Source of the DNA: Bradyrhizobium genosp. L
Lineage (GTDB): Bacteria; Pseudomonadota; Alphaproteobacteria; Rhizobiales; Xanthobacteraceae
Length of the DNA: 64,000 nucleotides
Direction: 5' to 3'
Assembly: GCF_015624485.1 (NCBI RefSeq)
Contig: NZ_CP061378.1
Span: 1,054,001 to 1,118,000 of the forward strand
Below are positions 48,355 through 57,022 of this stretch, piece by piece. The notes below the pieces were generated by a model, which searched no databases, was not told the DNA's origin, and saw only the letters and a list, made by a program, of their open reading frames with translations. Within the stretch, counting starts at the first letter, position 1. Each line of letters begins with the position of its first letter. Made by a program: the position numbers and the translations under genes.

Positions 48355-49137
48355 TTGATCTTCTCCGCAACGCAGAGTGTGCTTGGACTGGCATCGGGCA
48401 TGCTGGTCGGATTTTCGCTGGGCCTGGTCGGCGGCGGCGGGTCGATCCTGGCCGTGCCGCTGATGGTCTATGTGGTCGGTGTGCCCGAACCGCATGTCGC
48501 GATCGGCACCTCGGCGATCGCGGTCGCGGCCAATGCCGCGATCAACCTTTCCAACCATGCCCGCGGCGGCACCGTGATCTGGTCCTGCGCGCTGGTGTTC
48601 GCGCTGTCGGGCATCTGCGGCGCGTTCGGCGGCTCGATCCTCGGCAAGATGCTGGAGGGCCAAAAGCTGCTGGCGCTGTTCTCGCTGGTGATGCTGGTGA
48701 TCGCCGCCCTGATGCTGAAGACCCGGGCGCGGGTCGGGCTTACCGATGTCAAGATCTCGATGGCCAACATGCCGGCGATCATCGGCCTCGGGCTCGCCAC
48801 CGGCACCATGTCCGGCTTCTTCGGCATCGGCGGCGGCTTTTTGATCGTGCCGGCGCTGATGCTGGCGACCGGGATGCCGATCATGAACGCGGTCAGTTCC
48901 TCGCTGGTCGCGGTCACCGCCTTCGGCATGACCACGGCGCTGAGCTATGCGTGGTCCGGGCTGGTGTCCTGGGGCCTGGCGGGGCTATTCGTCGCCGGCG
49001 GCATCGCCGGAGGACTGTTGGGCACACGCAGCGCCCGGCATTTGTCGGAACGGCGCGGCGCCCTGAATATCGTCTTTGCGACTGTCATTATCGTCGTGGC
49101 GATCTATATGCTGATGCGTAACATCAACGTGTCCTGA
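48355..49137 (+). CDS. TauE/SafE family sulfite exporter-like membrane protein
   Basis: The protein is 260 residues from TTG 48355; an ATG at 48400 would give a shorter form. It has about eight membrane helices in two halves, each with the family signature: SLGLVGGGGSILAVPLMVYV and SGFFGIGGGFLIVPALMLAT. These proteins carry organosulfur or C2-C3 anions across the inner membrane. No sulfur gene is adjacent, so the cargo is uncertain. It is followed after 37 bases by a DsbA-like gene. Confidence 0.9.
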   Translation: MIFSATQSVLGLASGMLVGFSLGLVGGGGSILAVPLMVYVVGVPEPHVAIGTSAIAVAANAAINLSNHARGGTVIWSCALVFALSGICGAFGGSILGKMLEGQKLLALFSLVMLVIAALMLKTRARVGLTDVKISMANMPAIIGLGLATGTMSGFFGIGGGFLIVPALMLATGMPIMNAVSSSLVAVTAFGMTTALSYAWSGLVSWGLAGLFVAGGIAGGLLGTRSARHLSERRGALNIVFATVIIVVAIYMLMRNINVS

Positions 49138-49174
49138 GCGTAGAGCAGGCGAGGGACAAGCGCGAAAGCCGGAT

Positions 49175-49852
49175 ATGAACCAGTTGAAACCATCGAGGGG
49201 CGATTTCGCTCCCACCCGCCGCGGCGCGCTCGGCCTGCTGGGCGCCGGCATCGCGCTGCTGGCCGCGCGAGGGGCGCGCGCCGAGGAGGAAGAAAAGGTC
49301 CTGACCGAGGCGCTGGTGCTGCGCGATCCCGACATTCCGGTGGTCGGCAATCCCAAGGGCGATATCACCATCGTCGAGTGGTTCGACTACAACTGCCCCT
49401 ATTGCCGCAAGCTCGAGCCGGAACTGCGCCAGGTGATCCAGGACGACGGCAAGGTCCGCCTGGTGCAGAAGGACTGGCCGATCCTCGGGCCGGTGTCGAA
49501 GGTCGCGGCCCGGATGGCACAGGCGGCCAAATATCAGAACAAATTCCATGAAGCGCATGACGCGATGATGGGCGTCAATTCGCGCATCACCGAGCCGCGC
49601 ATCGCAGAGTTGCTGTCGGGCGCCGGCCTCGACATGGACCGCCTGAAGAAGGATCTCGACGCCAACGCGCAGGCGATCGATGCTGTGCTCGCGCGCAACA
49701 ACGATCAGGCGGAAGCGTTCGGCTTCAACGGCACGCCTTCCTTCATCGTCGGCAAATACCGCGTGCCCGGCGTGCTCAGCATGGACCAGTTCGAGCAGGT
49801 GATCGCCGACGCCCGCAAGGCCAATATGGGCCGCAAGATCGAGAAGAATTAG
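49175..49852 (+). CDS. DsbA-family thiol:disulfide oxidoreductase
   Basis: The 225-residue protein has a Tat-like or Sec leader (TRRGALGLLGAGIALLAARG) and a thioredoxin fold with the active site WFDYNCPYCRKLEPEL, then a helical insert and the cis-Pro segment FNGTPSFIVGKYRVPG. It acts in the periplasm, oxidising or isomerising cysteines. It could be reoxidised by the DsbB encoded 6 kb upstream. It is convergent with the CGNR gene, three bases away. Confidence 0.9.
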   Translation: MNQLKPSRGDFAPTRRGALGLLGAGIALLAARGARAEEEEKVLTEALVLRDPDIPVVGNPKGDITIVEWFDYNCPYCRKLEPELRQVIQDDGKVRLVQKDWPILGPVSKVAARMAQAAKYQNKFHEAHDAMMGVNSRITEPRIAELLSGAGLDMDRLKKDLDANAQAIDAVLARNNDQAEAFGFNGTPSFIVGKYRVPGVLSMDQFEQVIADARKANMGRKIEKN

Positions 49853-49855
49853 GGC

Positions 49856-50458
49856 TCAGGTCGAGCCCTTGCGCTTCGCATAGGCGCGCCGCGCGCGTTC
49901 GCGGTTGCCGCAGACCTCGCTCGAGCACCAGCGGCGGGTGCGGTTCGGGCTTTCGTCGACAAAGAACCAGCCGCAGCCTTCGGCCTCGCAGCAGCCGATG
50001 CGCCGCGAATCGTCGGACGCCAGCAGCGCCGTCAACGACCACAGCACCGGCCATAGCGGCTCGTTGATGTCGGTCCCCGCCAGTGCATGGCGGTAGCCGC
50101 GGTCCTGCCGCATCAGCTCGGGCTGCCGGGGAGCAGCCGACAGCATCTGATTGACGAGACGAAGCTCGGCATGGCCGCCGCCGCGCAGCGCATCCGACAC
50201 CGACCAGATGTCGCGACGGAGCGCGTAAGCCTGCTGCAGCGTGGCCTCGGCTTCGCGGCTTGCCGCGCGCGGCTTCAGCTTCCTGATCGCGGCCTGCGGC
50301 AGCGTCCCGCGGCGCTCGCTCCATGCGAGCCAGGACGCATAGTCCGGGATCAGCTCCTGCGGCTCGTCCGAGGTGCGCCAGTCGAGCGTGTTGGCAAAAT
50401 CAAGGCAGACGCGTCCGCCGAAGAATTGCGTCGCTGCCCGCGCGGGGTCCCTTGACAT
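49856..50458 (-). CDS. CGNR zinc-finger protein (ABATE domain), putative regulator
   Basis: The 200-residue protein has an N-terminal ABATE region (GGRVCLDFANTLDWR) and a C-terminal CGNR zinc finger with four cysteines (CCEAEGCGWFFVDES, then RWCSSEVCGNRERARRAYAK). Such proteins are thought to be stress-linked transcription regulators. It is divergent from the azlCD genes only 26 bases away, so it may control them. Confidence 0.9.
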   Translation of the reverse strand: MSRDPARAATQFFGGRVCLDFANTLDWRTSDEPQELIPDYASWLAWSERRGTLPQAAIRKLKPRAASREAEATLQQAYALRRDIWSVSDALRGGGHAELRLVNQMLSAAPRQPELMRQDRGYRHALAGTDINEPLWPVLWSLTALLASDDSRRIGCCEAEGCGWFFVDESPNRTRRWCSSEVCGNRERARRAYAKRKGST

Positions 50459-50484
50459 GACGGCCTCTCACAAAGTCTAATCTA

Positions 50485-51210
50485 ATGCTCATGACCATTA
50501 CAAGTGTTCAGGCTTCGTCTCGCGCTCCTACCATGACGGCCGCCGGATTCCGGCGCGGCCTGGTCGCGGCGCTGCCCTTCCTCCTCAGCAACGGCGCCGC
50601 CGGCCTCGTGATGGGACTGACTTACAAGGGGCTCGGGCTTGGCGCGCCGCAAGCGGTCCTGTTCAGCCTGTTGGTCTACTCGGCCACCGCGCAAGCGATC
50701 ACGCTGAGCCTGTGGGCCAATCCGTTGCCGGTGTTCGCTATGGTGGTCGCCTGCATCGCCACCAATTCGCGATATCTACTGATGGGCGCGCATTTGCGCC
50801 AGCTGTTCGGCAGCCTGCCGGCCCGGAAGATGCTGCCGACGCTGTTTCTGCTGGCCGATGCGTCGTGGCTGATGACGAGCTCGGATGCCGAGCGCAACGG
50901 GCCGGACGCCGGCTATCTCTTGGGAGCGAGCATTCCGATGGCGGTCGGATGGAGCGGCGGCACCGCGCTGGCCTATGCCGCGCCGCTTGCGGCAAGCGGC
51001 CCGCTCAGCCTCGCCGGCGCGCTGCTGCCGACGATGTTCATCGCGACCCTGCTGCCGAGCCAGTGGAAGAAGACCAAAACCGTCTGGCCATGGCTGGTCT
51101 CTGCCCTCACGGCCCTCCTGGTCGCGCGCCTGGTCGGGCCGAGCTGGTCGATGTTGATCGGCGGCGGATGCGGCACGCTGGTGAGCATGATGGGGCGGAC
51201 CGATGAATGA
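50485..51210 (+). CDS. azlC: AzlC-family branched-chain amino acid exporter subunit
   Basis: The 241-residue membrane protein matches AzlC: GFRRGLVAALPFLLSNGAAG, QAVLFSLLVYSATAQAITLS, and ATNSRYLLMGAHLRQLF. It exports branched-chain amino acids or analogues with AzlD. The ATG of azlD overlaps its end by eight bases. Start 50485; 50491 is also possible. Confidence 0.9.
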   Translation: MLMTITSVQASSRAPTMTAAGFRRGLVAALPFLLSNGAAGLVMGLTYKGLGLGAPQAVLFSLLVYSATAQAITLSLWANPLPVFAMVVACIATNSRYLLMGAHLRQLFGSLPARKMLPTLFLLADASWLMTSSDAERNGPDAGYLLGASIPMAVGWSGGTALAYAAPLAASGPLSLAGALLPTMFIATLLPSQWKKTKTVWPWLVSALTALLVARLVGPSWSMLIGGGCGTLVSMMGRTDE

Positions 51211-51508
51211 CGATCTCACGGTGTTCGGCGTCATCTTCATCCTGGGCGTGACGTGCTACGCCATGCGCGCCGGCGGATATGTCGTTGCCGCCTCGCTGCG
51301 CGACGACGGCATCACGGCCCGTTTCCTGCGCCTCGCGCCCGGCAATCTCTTCGTCGCCTTCATCGTCGGCGGCTGCCTGTCGAGCGGGCTGACGGCTCTT
51401 GTGGGCATCATCGTTGCCGTAGCGACGATGGCCGTCACCGACCGGGAATGGGCCGCTCTCGGTGCCGGCTTCGCCGCCGCATTGGCGACATCAGCGCTCG
51501 GGATGTGA
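51203..51508 (+). CDS. azlD: AzlD-family small exporter subunit
   Basis: The 101-residue protein has about three membrane helices and the AzlD pattern FILGVTCYAMRAGGYVVA and RFLRLAPGNLFVAFI. It completes the two-part exporter with AzlC, whose gene it overlaps. Confidence 0.88.
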   Translation: MNDDLTVFGVIFILGVTCYAMRAGGYVVAASLRDDGITARFLRLAPGNLFVAFIVGGCLSSGLTALVGIIVAVATMAVTDREWAALGAGFAAALATSALGM

Positions 51509-51522
51509 CGGGCGCGATAGCC

Positions 51523-51720
51523 TCACTTTGCGGCGACCTTTGTCCACTCCTGATGAGCGCGCGTCTTCAGCGCATTCCAGTCATGGGCTGCGACATCCCA
51601 ATTGACGATATTGCGATTCTCTTCCGCAACCTGCCTGTCCGTCGACTGCATGGAATCATGAACGTAGACGCCGCAAACCAAGAGCAGCGCGCCAAGAATC
51701 ATTCCGAGAAACACTCGCAT
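51523..51720 (-). CDS. small membrane-anchored hypothetical protein
   Basis: The 65-residue protein has one N-terminal membrane helix (VFLGMILGALLLVCGVYVHD) and a short soluble tail with Trp residues (NWDVAAHDWNALKTRAHQEW). GGAGG lies seven bases before the ATG, which supports translation. Function unknown. It is convergent with azlD. Confidence 0.65.
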   Translation of the reverse strand: MRVFLGMILGALLLVCGVYVHDSMQSTDRQVAEENRNIVNWDVAAHDWNALKTRAHQEWTKVAAK

Positions 51721-51781
51721 CGCATATCCTCCGGTGTTGGCCGGATAACGTCGTTGACGCGGTGCTGGTTCCGGCGATCAA

Positions 51782-52669
51782 TCACCCCTGCCCAAACGCC
51801 CGCATCACATAGTCGATGAAGACGCGGACGCGCGGCGAGAGCTGGCGGTTGCGGGGGTAGAGCAAGTGCACCGGCACGGATGGCGGCCGGCAGTGCTGCA
51901 GCACCTCGACCAGTGTTCCCTGCGCCAAATCGGCCTCGGCGTGAAAGCGCGGCACCTGCACCAGGCCGAGACCGAGCTTGGCCGTCGCCAGATAGCTTTC
52001 CGGCCCGGTGATCGACATCGGGGCGGGCAGCGGAAATTCCTTCAGCACGCCGTCGATCAAAAACTCCATCGGACGCAGCCGTCCCGTTGTCAGCGAGCGA
52101 ATGCCGATCATGCAGTGGCCGTCGAGCTTGAGCGGATCGGTCGGCGTCCCGTAGCGCGCGAAATAGTTCGGCGCGGCGCAGGTCAGCCGATCCAGCATCA
52201 CCACTTGCCGCGCGATCATGTCGCTGTCGGTCAGTTGGCCGAAGCGCAGCACGCAATCGACGCCCTCGCGGATCAGGTCGATCCAGCGGTCGCTCTCGCT
52301 CATGTTGATCTCGATGTCAGGATATTCGGCGAGGAAGCCCGGCAGGTTCGGCAGCAGGAAATGCCGCGCCAGCGTGCCCTGCACTTCGAGCCGCAAAAGC
52401 CCTTTCGGCCTGGCGCCGCCGAACGCGCCCTCGGCATCTTCGAGATCCGCGATCAGCGACACGCAGCGCCGGTAATGCGCTTCGCCGTCGAGCGTCGGGC
52501 GCACCGTGCGCGTGGTGCGCTCGAGCAACCGCACGCCGAGACGCGCCTCGAGGCCCTTTACCGCATCGGTCACGGTCGAGCGCGGCAGGCCGAGATCGTC
52601 GGCGGCATCCGAAAAGCTGCGTCGCTCCACCACCCGGGTGAACACGCGCATCGCATCGAACCGATCCAT
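51782..52669 (-). CDS. LysR family transcriptional regulator
   Basis: The 295-residue protein has the LysR helix-turn-helix (MRVFTRVVERRSFSDAADDL, GLPRSTVTDAVKGLEARLGV) and a substrate-binding effector domain. It is divergent from a short-chain dehydrogenase gene at 52789, with a 119-base gap, and probably controls it and the next SDR gene. It resembles regulators of the DsdC/AaeR-like group often paired with SDR enzymes. Confidence 0.92.
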   Translation of the reverse strand: MDRFDAMRVFTRVVERRSFSDAADDLGLPRSTVTDAVKGLEARLGVRLLERTTRTVRPTLDGEAHYRRCVSLIADLEDAEGAFGGARPKGLLRLEVQGTLARHFLLPNLPGFLAEYPDIEINMSESDRWIDLIREGVDCVLRFGQLTDSDMIARQVVMLDRLTCAAPNYFARYGTPTDPLKLDGHCMIGIRSLTTGRLRPMEFLIDGVLKEFPLPAPMSITGPESYLATAKLGLGLVQVPRFHAEADLAQGTLVEVLQHCRPPSVPVHLLYPRNRQLSPRVRVFIDYVMRAFGQG

Positions 52670-52788
52670 CTATTGTCCGGAATTTACGAATAGTGATGTC
52701 AGAAGATGCATGATTATCCGGAGGATGCCAAGGACTAGGGTCTCTCCATCGAACGCGGCTCGGCCGCACAACCCGATGGGAGACGAAA

Positions 52789-53529
52789 ATGACCAACCAA
52801 TCCAACAAGGTAGCTCTGGTGACGGGCGCCTCGCGCGGAATCGGCGCGGCGGTGGCCGAACGGCTCGCCAAGGACGGCTTCACCGTCGTCATCAACTACG
52901 CCGGCGACGCCAGGCCGGCCCAGGCCGTCGCCGACCGGATCGAGGCTGCCGGAGGCCGGGCGCTGACGGCGAAGGCCGATGTCAGCGACGCCAACGCGGT
53001 GCGCGGCCTGTTCGACGCGGCGGAAGCAGCCTTCGGCGGCGTCGACGTGCTGATCAACAATGCCGGCATCATGAAGCTCGGCAGGATTGCCGACAGCGAC
53101 GATGCCAGCTTCGACCAGCAGGTCGCGGTCAATCTGAAGGGCAGTTTCAACACCATGCGCGAGGCGGCGCGGCGGCTGCGCAACGGCGGACGCATCGTCA
53201 ACTTCTCGACCAGCGTGGTCGGCACCAAGCTCGAGACCTACGGCATCTATGTCGCGACCAAGGCCGCGATCGAATCCCTGACCGCGATCCTGTCGAAGGA
53301 ATTGCGCGGTCGCGGCATCACCGTGAATGCCATCGCACCCGGCCCGACTGCGACCGACCTGTTCTTGCATGGCAAGTCGGACGAATTGATCGAGCGCTTC
53401 GCCAAGATGGTGCCGCTGGAGCGGCTCGGCACGCCCGACGACATCGCCTCCGCCGTGTCGTTCCTCGCCGGTCCCGACGGCTCCTGGATCAACGGCCAGT
53501 CGCTGCGCGCCAATGGCGGGCTGGTCTGA
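52789..53529 (+). CDS. short-chain dehydrogenase/reductase (SDR)
   Basis: The 246-residue enzyme has the classical SDR cofactor motif VALVTGASRGIGAAVAERLA, NNAG in VDVLINNAGIMKLG, active-site Tyr-x-x-x-Lys in YVATKAAIES, and the C-terminal GSWINGQSLRANGG. It is an NAD(P)-dependent oxidoreductase with unknown substrate. It lies opposite the LysR gene and is followed after 58 bases by another SDR gene. Confidence 0.9.
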   Translation: MTNQSNKVALVTGASRGIGAAVAERLAKDGFTVVINYAGDARPAQAVADRIEAAGGRALTAKADVSDANAVRGLFDAAEAAFGGVDVLINNAGIMKLGRIADSDDASFDQQVAVNLKGSFNTMREAARRLRNGGRIVNFSTSVVGTKLETYGIYVATKAAIESLTAILSKELRGRGITVNAIAPGPTATDLFLHGKSDELIERFAKMVPLERLGTPDDIASAVSFLAGPDGSWINGQSLRANGGLV

Positions 53530-53587
53530 CGCTTTCGCACATTCATCCCAACTCTCGTTCAACCCAACACCGCAAGGATATGTTGTC

Positions 53588-54487
53588 ATGAAACAGGTCA
53601 TCGTCATCACCGGCGCCTCCAGCGGCTTCGGCCGCCTCACCGCCAACGCGCTCGCCAAGGCCGGCCACACCGTCTACGCCTCGATGCGCCACACCACGAG
53701 CCGCAACGCCGCGGCGGTCGCCGATATCGAGGAATTCGCCCGCGACAACCATGTCGACCTGCGCGCGCTCGAGCTCAATGTCGGCTCACAGGCCTCGGTC
53801 GATGCGGCGATTGCAGAGATCGTCAGCGAGGAGGGCCGCCTCGATGTCGTCATGCACAATGCCGGCCACATGGTGTTCGGCCCGGCGGAAGCGTTCACGC
53901 CCGAGCAGCTCGCCGAGCTCTATGACGTCAACGTGCTTTCGACCCAGCGCGTCAACCGCGCGGCGCTGCCGCAGTTGCGCAAGCAGGGCAGGGGGCTCGT
54001 GGTCTGGGTGTCGAGCTCCAGCTCGGCCGGCGGCACGCCGCCCTATCTCGCGCCGTATTTCGCGGCCAAGGCCGGCATGGATGCGCTTGCGGTGATCTAT
54101 GCCCGCGAGCTGTCGCGCTGGGGCATCGAGACCTCGATCATCGTGCCCGGCGCCTTCACCGGCGGCACCAACCATTTTGCGCATTCCGGCCGTCCGGCCG
54201 ACCAGGCGCGGGTCGCCGAGTATGAGGCGGGGCCGTATGCCGGCTTCGGCGAGCAGATCATGAAGGCGTTTGCGGCGATCGTGCCTGAGGATGCCGACGC
54301 CTCCGCGGTCGCGGACGCGATCGTCAAGGTCGTCGACACGCCGTTCGGCAAGCGGCCGTTCCGCGTCCATATCGATCCGACCCAGGACGGCGCCGAAGTC
54401 GCATTCGCGGTGATCGACCGCGTCCGCAACGAGATGCTGCACCGGGTCGGCTTCTCGGACCTGCTGAAGCCGCGCGATAACAGGTAA
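53588..54487 (+). CDS. short-chain dehydrogenase/reductase (SDR), second
   Basis: The protein is 299 residues from the ATG at 53588. It has the cofactor motif VIVITGASSGFGRLTANALA, HNAG in VVMHNAGHMVFG and active-site YFAAKAGMDALAV. It is longer than typical SDRs, with a C-terminal extension (FRVHIDPTQDGAEVAFAVID). The two SDR genes differ enough that they are unlikely to be a recent duplication. Substrate unknown. Confidence 0.9.
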   Translation: MKQVIVITGASSGFGRLTANALAKAGHTVYASMRHTTSRNAAAVADIEEFARDNHVDLRALELNVGSQASVDAAIAEIVSEEGRLDVVMHNAGHMVFGPAEAFTPEQLAELYDVNVLSTQRVNRAALPQLRKQGRGLVVWVSSSSSAGGTPPYLAPYFAAKAGMDALAVIYARELSRWGIETSIIVPGAFTGGTNHFAHSGRPADQARVAEYEAGPYAGFGEQIMKAFAAIVPEDADASAVADAIVKVVDTPFGKRPFRVHIDPTQDGAEVAFAVIDRVRNEMLHRVGFSDLLKPRDNR

Positions 54488-54573
54488 GGCAGCCTGCATC
54501 GAATCCAGGATAGCGCCCGCGCGCTCGATCCATCATCGTCATCATGAGGAACGAAGGGCGCCATATGCTGCAT

Positions 54574-54697
54574 TGTCGTCCCGGCGAAGGCCGGGACCCA
54601 TCACCACCGATCGCCATTGTTGCGCACCGGAGCGATCACGAGTCGCGCCCACAACGTCCGCCGCGGCGTATGGGTCCCGGCCTTCGCCGGGACGACA
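54574..54697. repeat. intergenic inverted repeat (28-base perfect arms)
   Basis: Arms 54574-54601 and 54670-54697 are exact inverted copies. The left arm begins TGTCGTCCCGGCGAAGG, and each arm has an internal CCCGGC/GCCGGG palindrome. This element lies between convergent genes and is a widespread type in Bradyrhizobium. Confidence 0.88.
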
Positions 54698-54751
54698 GCG
54701 GAGAGTGTGACGCCGTTCGCATCTCTGGGGTGGCGGGAGGTTGCGGGGGTC

Positions 54752-55834
54752 TCAAGTGCCGCCAACAGGTGCCCCACTCAGCCATCGCAAGATCTCCGCA
54801 TTGATCTCGCGCGGGTAGCAGTGGCTGAGATCCTCGATCTCGCGATAGGTGACATTGGCGCCCGCGGCCGACAGTAGTCCCTGCGTCTGCCGCGCGGTCT
54901 GCACCGGGAACATCCAGTCGAGCCGGCCATGCGTGATGAAGACAGGCAGGCCGCGCAGCCGCTCCGCATCGGCGACCTCGGCCATCAGCGGATGGAAGGT
55001 TGCCGAAACCGGCGCAAGATGCGTGAAGCGGGAGGCGCCGTCGAGCCCGCTGACATAGCTGAAGGTGCCGCCGTCGCTCATGCCGGTGAGCAGCATGCGC
55101 GTCTCGTCGATCCGCCAGCGGGCGTGGATCTGGTCGAGGATGCGGTTGAGGTTCGGCGTGTCGGTGTCGTCGCCCATCAGCGCCCAGGTCTGCCCCGTCG
55201 CGGTCGGCGCGACCAGGATGGCGCCGCGGCTGCGGGCGTCGCGCAGCCAGCTCCACAGGAAGCCGCGGCCATTGCCGCTGCCGCCATGCAGCGCCATCAC
55301 CAGCGGCCAGCTGCTTTCAGGCGTGTAATATTCCGGTACGTACATCGAGAAGCCGCCGCGGCTGCCGGGCTCGTTGCGCTCGTGGAAGATGCCGGTGTCC
55401 GCCTTGGGCGTGGCCGCGAGCCTGGCCTGCAAAGCGGCGTCCTCGCGTAACTCCGGTGCGAGGAAGAATCCGCTGACCGGCGGCAGCTCGGTGAGCGGAT
55501 AGAGCGCCTCCTGCGCCCGCGGCAAATAGCGCAGTGCGCGGAACACGCCGACCAGATCGCCCTGGCCGCCCTCGACCTCGCGCAGGCCGGCATAGCCGGC
55601 CAGCGCCGCGTCGATCGATGCTTCGAGTGCCGTCTTGATGTGCGCGAATTTGTCCGGCCATGCGGCAAGCCGCGACCGCACCGCCTGCAGCGCCGCGTCA
55701 GGTTCGCCCGCGATCTGCATCACGTTGCCGAACTCGGGCGGGTCGAGATTGCGCGCGACGAAGGCCAGCGCCTCCAGCGTCTGCAGCAGTGGCGGCAGCA
55801 CGGCCACGATGTCGTCGACCACGGCCTCGTCCAT
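54752..55834 (-). CDS. alpha/beta hydrolase (esterase/depolymerase-like) with helical N-terminal region
   Basis: The 360-residue protein has an N-terminal helical region of about 150 residues with no clear family. An alpha/beta hydrolase domain follows: PLVMALHGGSGNGRGFLWSW, nucleophile LLTGMSDGGTFSYVSG, acid in HGRLDWMFPV, and His in DLSHCYPREINAEI. There is no signal peptide, so it is probably cytoplasmic. It lies 21 bases after the S1C-like gene on the same strand and is likely in its operon. The substrate, possibly a polyester or ester, is unknown. Confidence 0.85.
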   Translation of the reverse strand: MDEAVVDDIVAVLPPLLQTLEALAFVARNLDPPEFGNVMQIAGEPDAALQAVRSRLAAWPDKFAHIKTALEASIDAALAGYAGLREVEGGQGDLVGVFRALRYLPRAQEALYPLTELPPVSGFFLAPELREDAALQARLAATPKADTGIFHERNEPGSRGGFSMYVPEYYTPESSWPLVMALHGGSGNGRGFLWSWLRDARSRGAILVAPTATGQTWALMGDDTDTPNLNRILDQIHARWRIDETRMLLTGMSDGGTFSYVSGLDGASRFTHLAPVSATFHPLMAEVADAERLRGLPVFITHGRLDWMFPVQTARQTQGLLSAAGANVTYREIEDLSHCYPREINAEILRWLSGAPVGGT

Positions 55835-55855
55835 CGCCGCCGCCTCTCTGTTTGC

Positions 55856-56827
55856 CTAATGCAGCCGCGGGCCCTTCAACATGCGCATGCGGTCGATCGA
55901 GGTCAGCGTCACGTCGAAAGTGACGCCCTCGTGGTAGACGGTCAGCGGCACGTCGACGCCGGCGGTGCCGAGCGACCACAGTTTGCGATAATACGCCGTC
56001 TGGTTCGTCACCTTCTCTCCGGCGATCGCGAGGATGACGTCGCCGGTCTTCAGCTCGGCGCGCGCCGCCGGTCCCTTGTTGGCGATGCCGACCACCACGA
56101 TGCGGTTGTCGATCTCGGTGGTGTACATGCCGAGCCACGGCCGCGCCGGCTTGTTGACGCGGCCGAATTTGCGCAGGTCGCTGATCACGGGGCCCAACAG
56201 ATCGATCGGCACCACCATGTTGACATGCTCGGCGTGGCCGCTTCGTTCGCGCTCGAGCTGCAGCGAGCCGATGCCGATCAATTCGCCGCTGTCCGAGATC
56301 AGCCCGGTGCCGCCCCAGTTCGGATGCGACGGATGGGTGAAGATCGCATCGTCGATCAGGTATTCCCAGTAGCCGGCGAATTCCTGCCTCGCCGCGATCT
56401 GGCTCGCGACCGAACGGGTGCGCCCGCCGGCGCCGCCGAGCACGACGTTGTCGCCGACCCGCACGGATGCCGACGAGCCGATCGGCAGCGGCGCGATGCC
56501 GGGGCGGCCGAGCGCCTGCACCAGGCCGAAGCCGGATTCGAAATCGAGGCCGAGCGCATGCCCTTCGACCACGCGGCCGTCGCCGAGATGCAGCCACACG
56601 GTCTCGGCCTCGGTGATCAGATAGCCGATCGTCAGCACCAGCCCGTCGTCGATCAGAACGCCGTTGCCGACGCGCTCGGTGCCGAGCGTTTCCGCGCTGG
56701 AGGCGTCCGACGGGATCAGCGAATGCAGGCCGACCACGCTCATCAGCGCGCGGTCGAGATCGAAGCGGTAATCTTCTGGACGGGGCTGGAAGGCCGCCGG
56801 CACTTTCCATTCGGTTATCGAGGGCAT
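55856..56827 (-). CDS. S1C (DegP-like) protein with PDZ domain, catalytic triad apparently lost
   Basis: The 323-residue protein has the HtrA-like two-barrel protease domain followed by a PDZ domain (GIANKGPAARAELKTGDVIL). The three catalytic positions are altered: LTIGYLI replaces the TNAHV motif, LDFESGFGLVQ lacks the usual DLA aspartate, and NWGGTGLI replaces NSGGP. It has no signal peptide. It may be a pseudoprotease that binds substrates through the PDZ domain. The start at 56827 is used; a reading from 56857 adds a poor leader. Confidence 0.8.
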   Translation of the reverse strand: MPSITEWKVPAAFQPRPEDYRFDLDRALMSVVGLHSLIPSDASSAETLGTERVGNGVLIDDGLVLTIGYLITEAETVWLHLGDGRVVEGHALGLDFESGFGLVQALGRPGIAPLPIGSSASVRVGDNVVLGGAGGRTRSVASQIAARQEFAGYWEYLIDDAIFTHPSHPNWGGTGLISDSGELIGIGSLQLERERSGHAEHVNMVVPIDLLGPVISDLRKFGRVNKPARPWLGMYTTEIDNRIVVVGIANKGPAARAELKTGDVILAIAGEKVTNQTAYYRKLWSLGTAGVDVPLTVYHEGVTFDVTLTSIDRMRMLKGPRLH

Positions 56828-57022
56828 GGCAGGTCTCCGCTGGATCGCACGACACACATCGACAACGCCGTGCGACCCAAATAGATCACGGTCCGGAACA
56901 CCGGACGCTTCCGTCCTATATAACAGCGAATTGACATTTTATCGAGATGGCGGATCGCGCGGCGCCGCGTCTGGTGCGATCACAAAGAATAGAAGTTCAG
57001 CCGCGCCCTTCCCGGAAAACCG

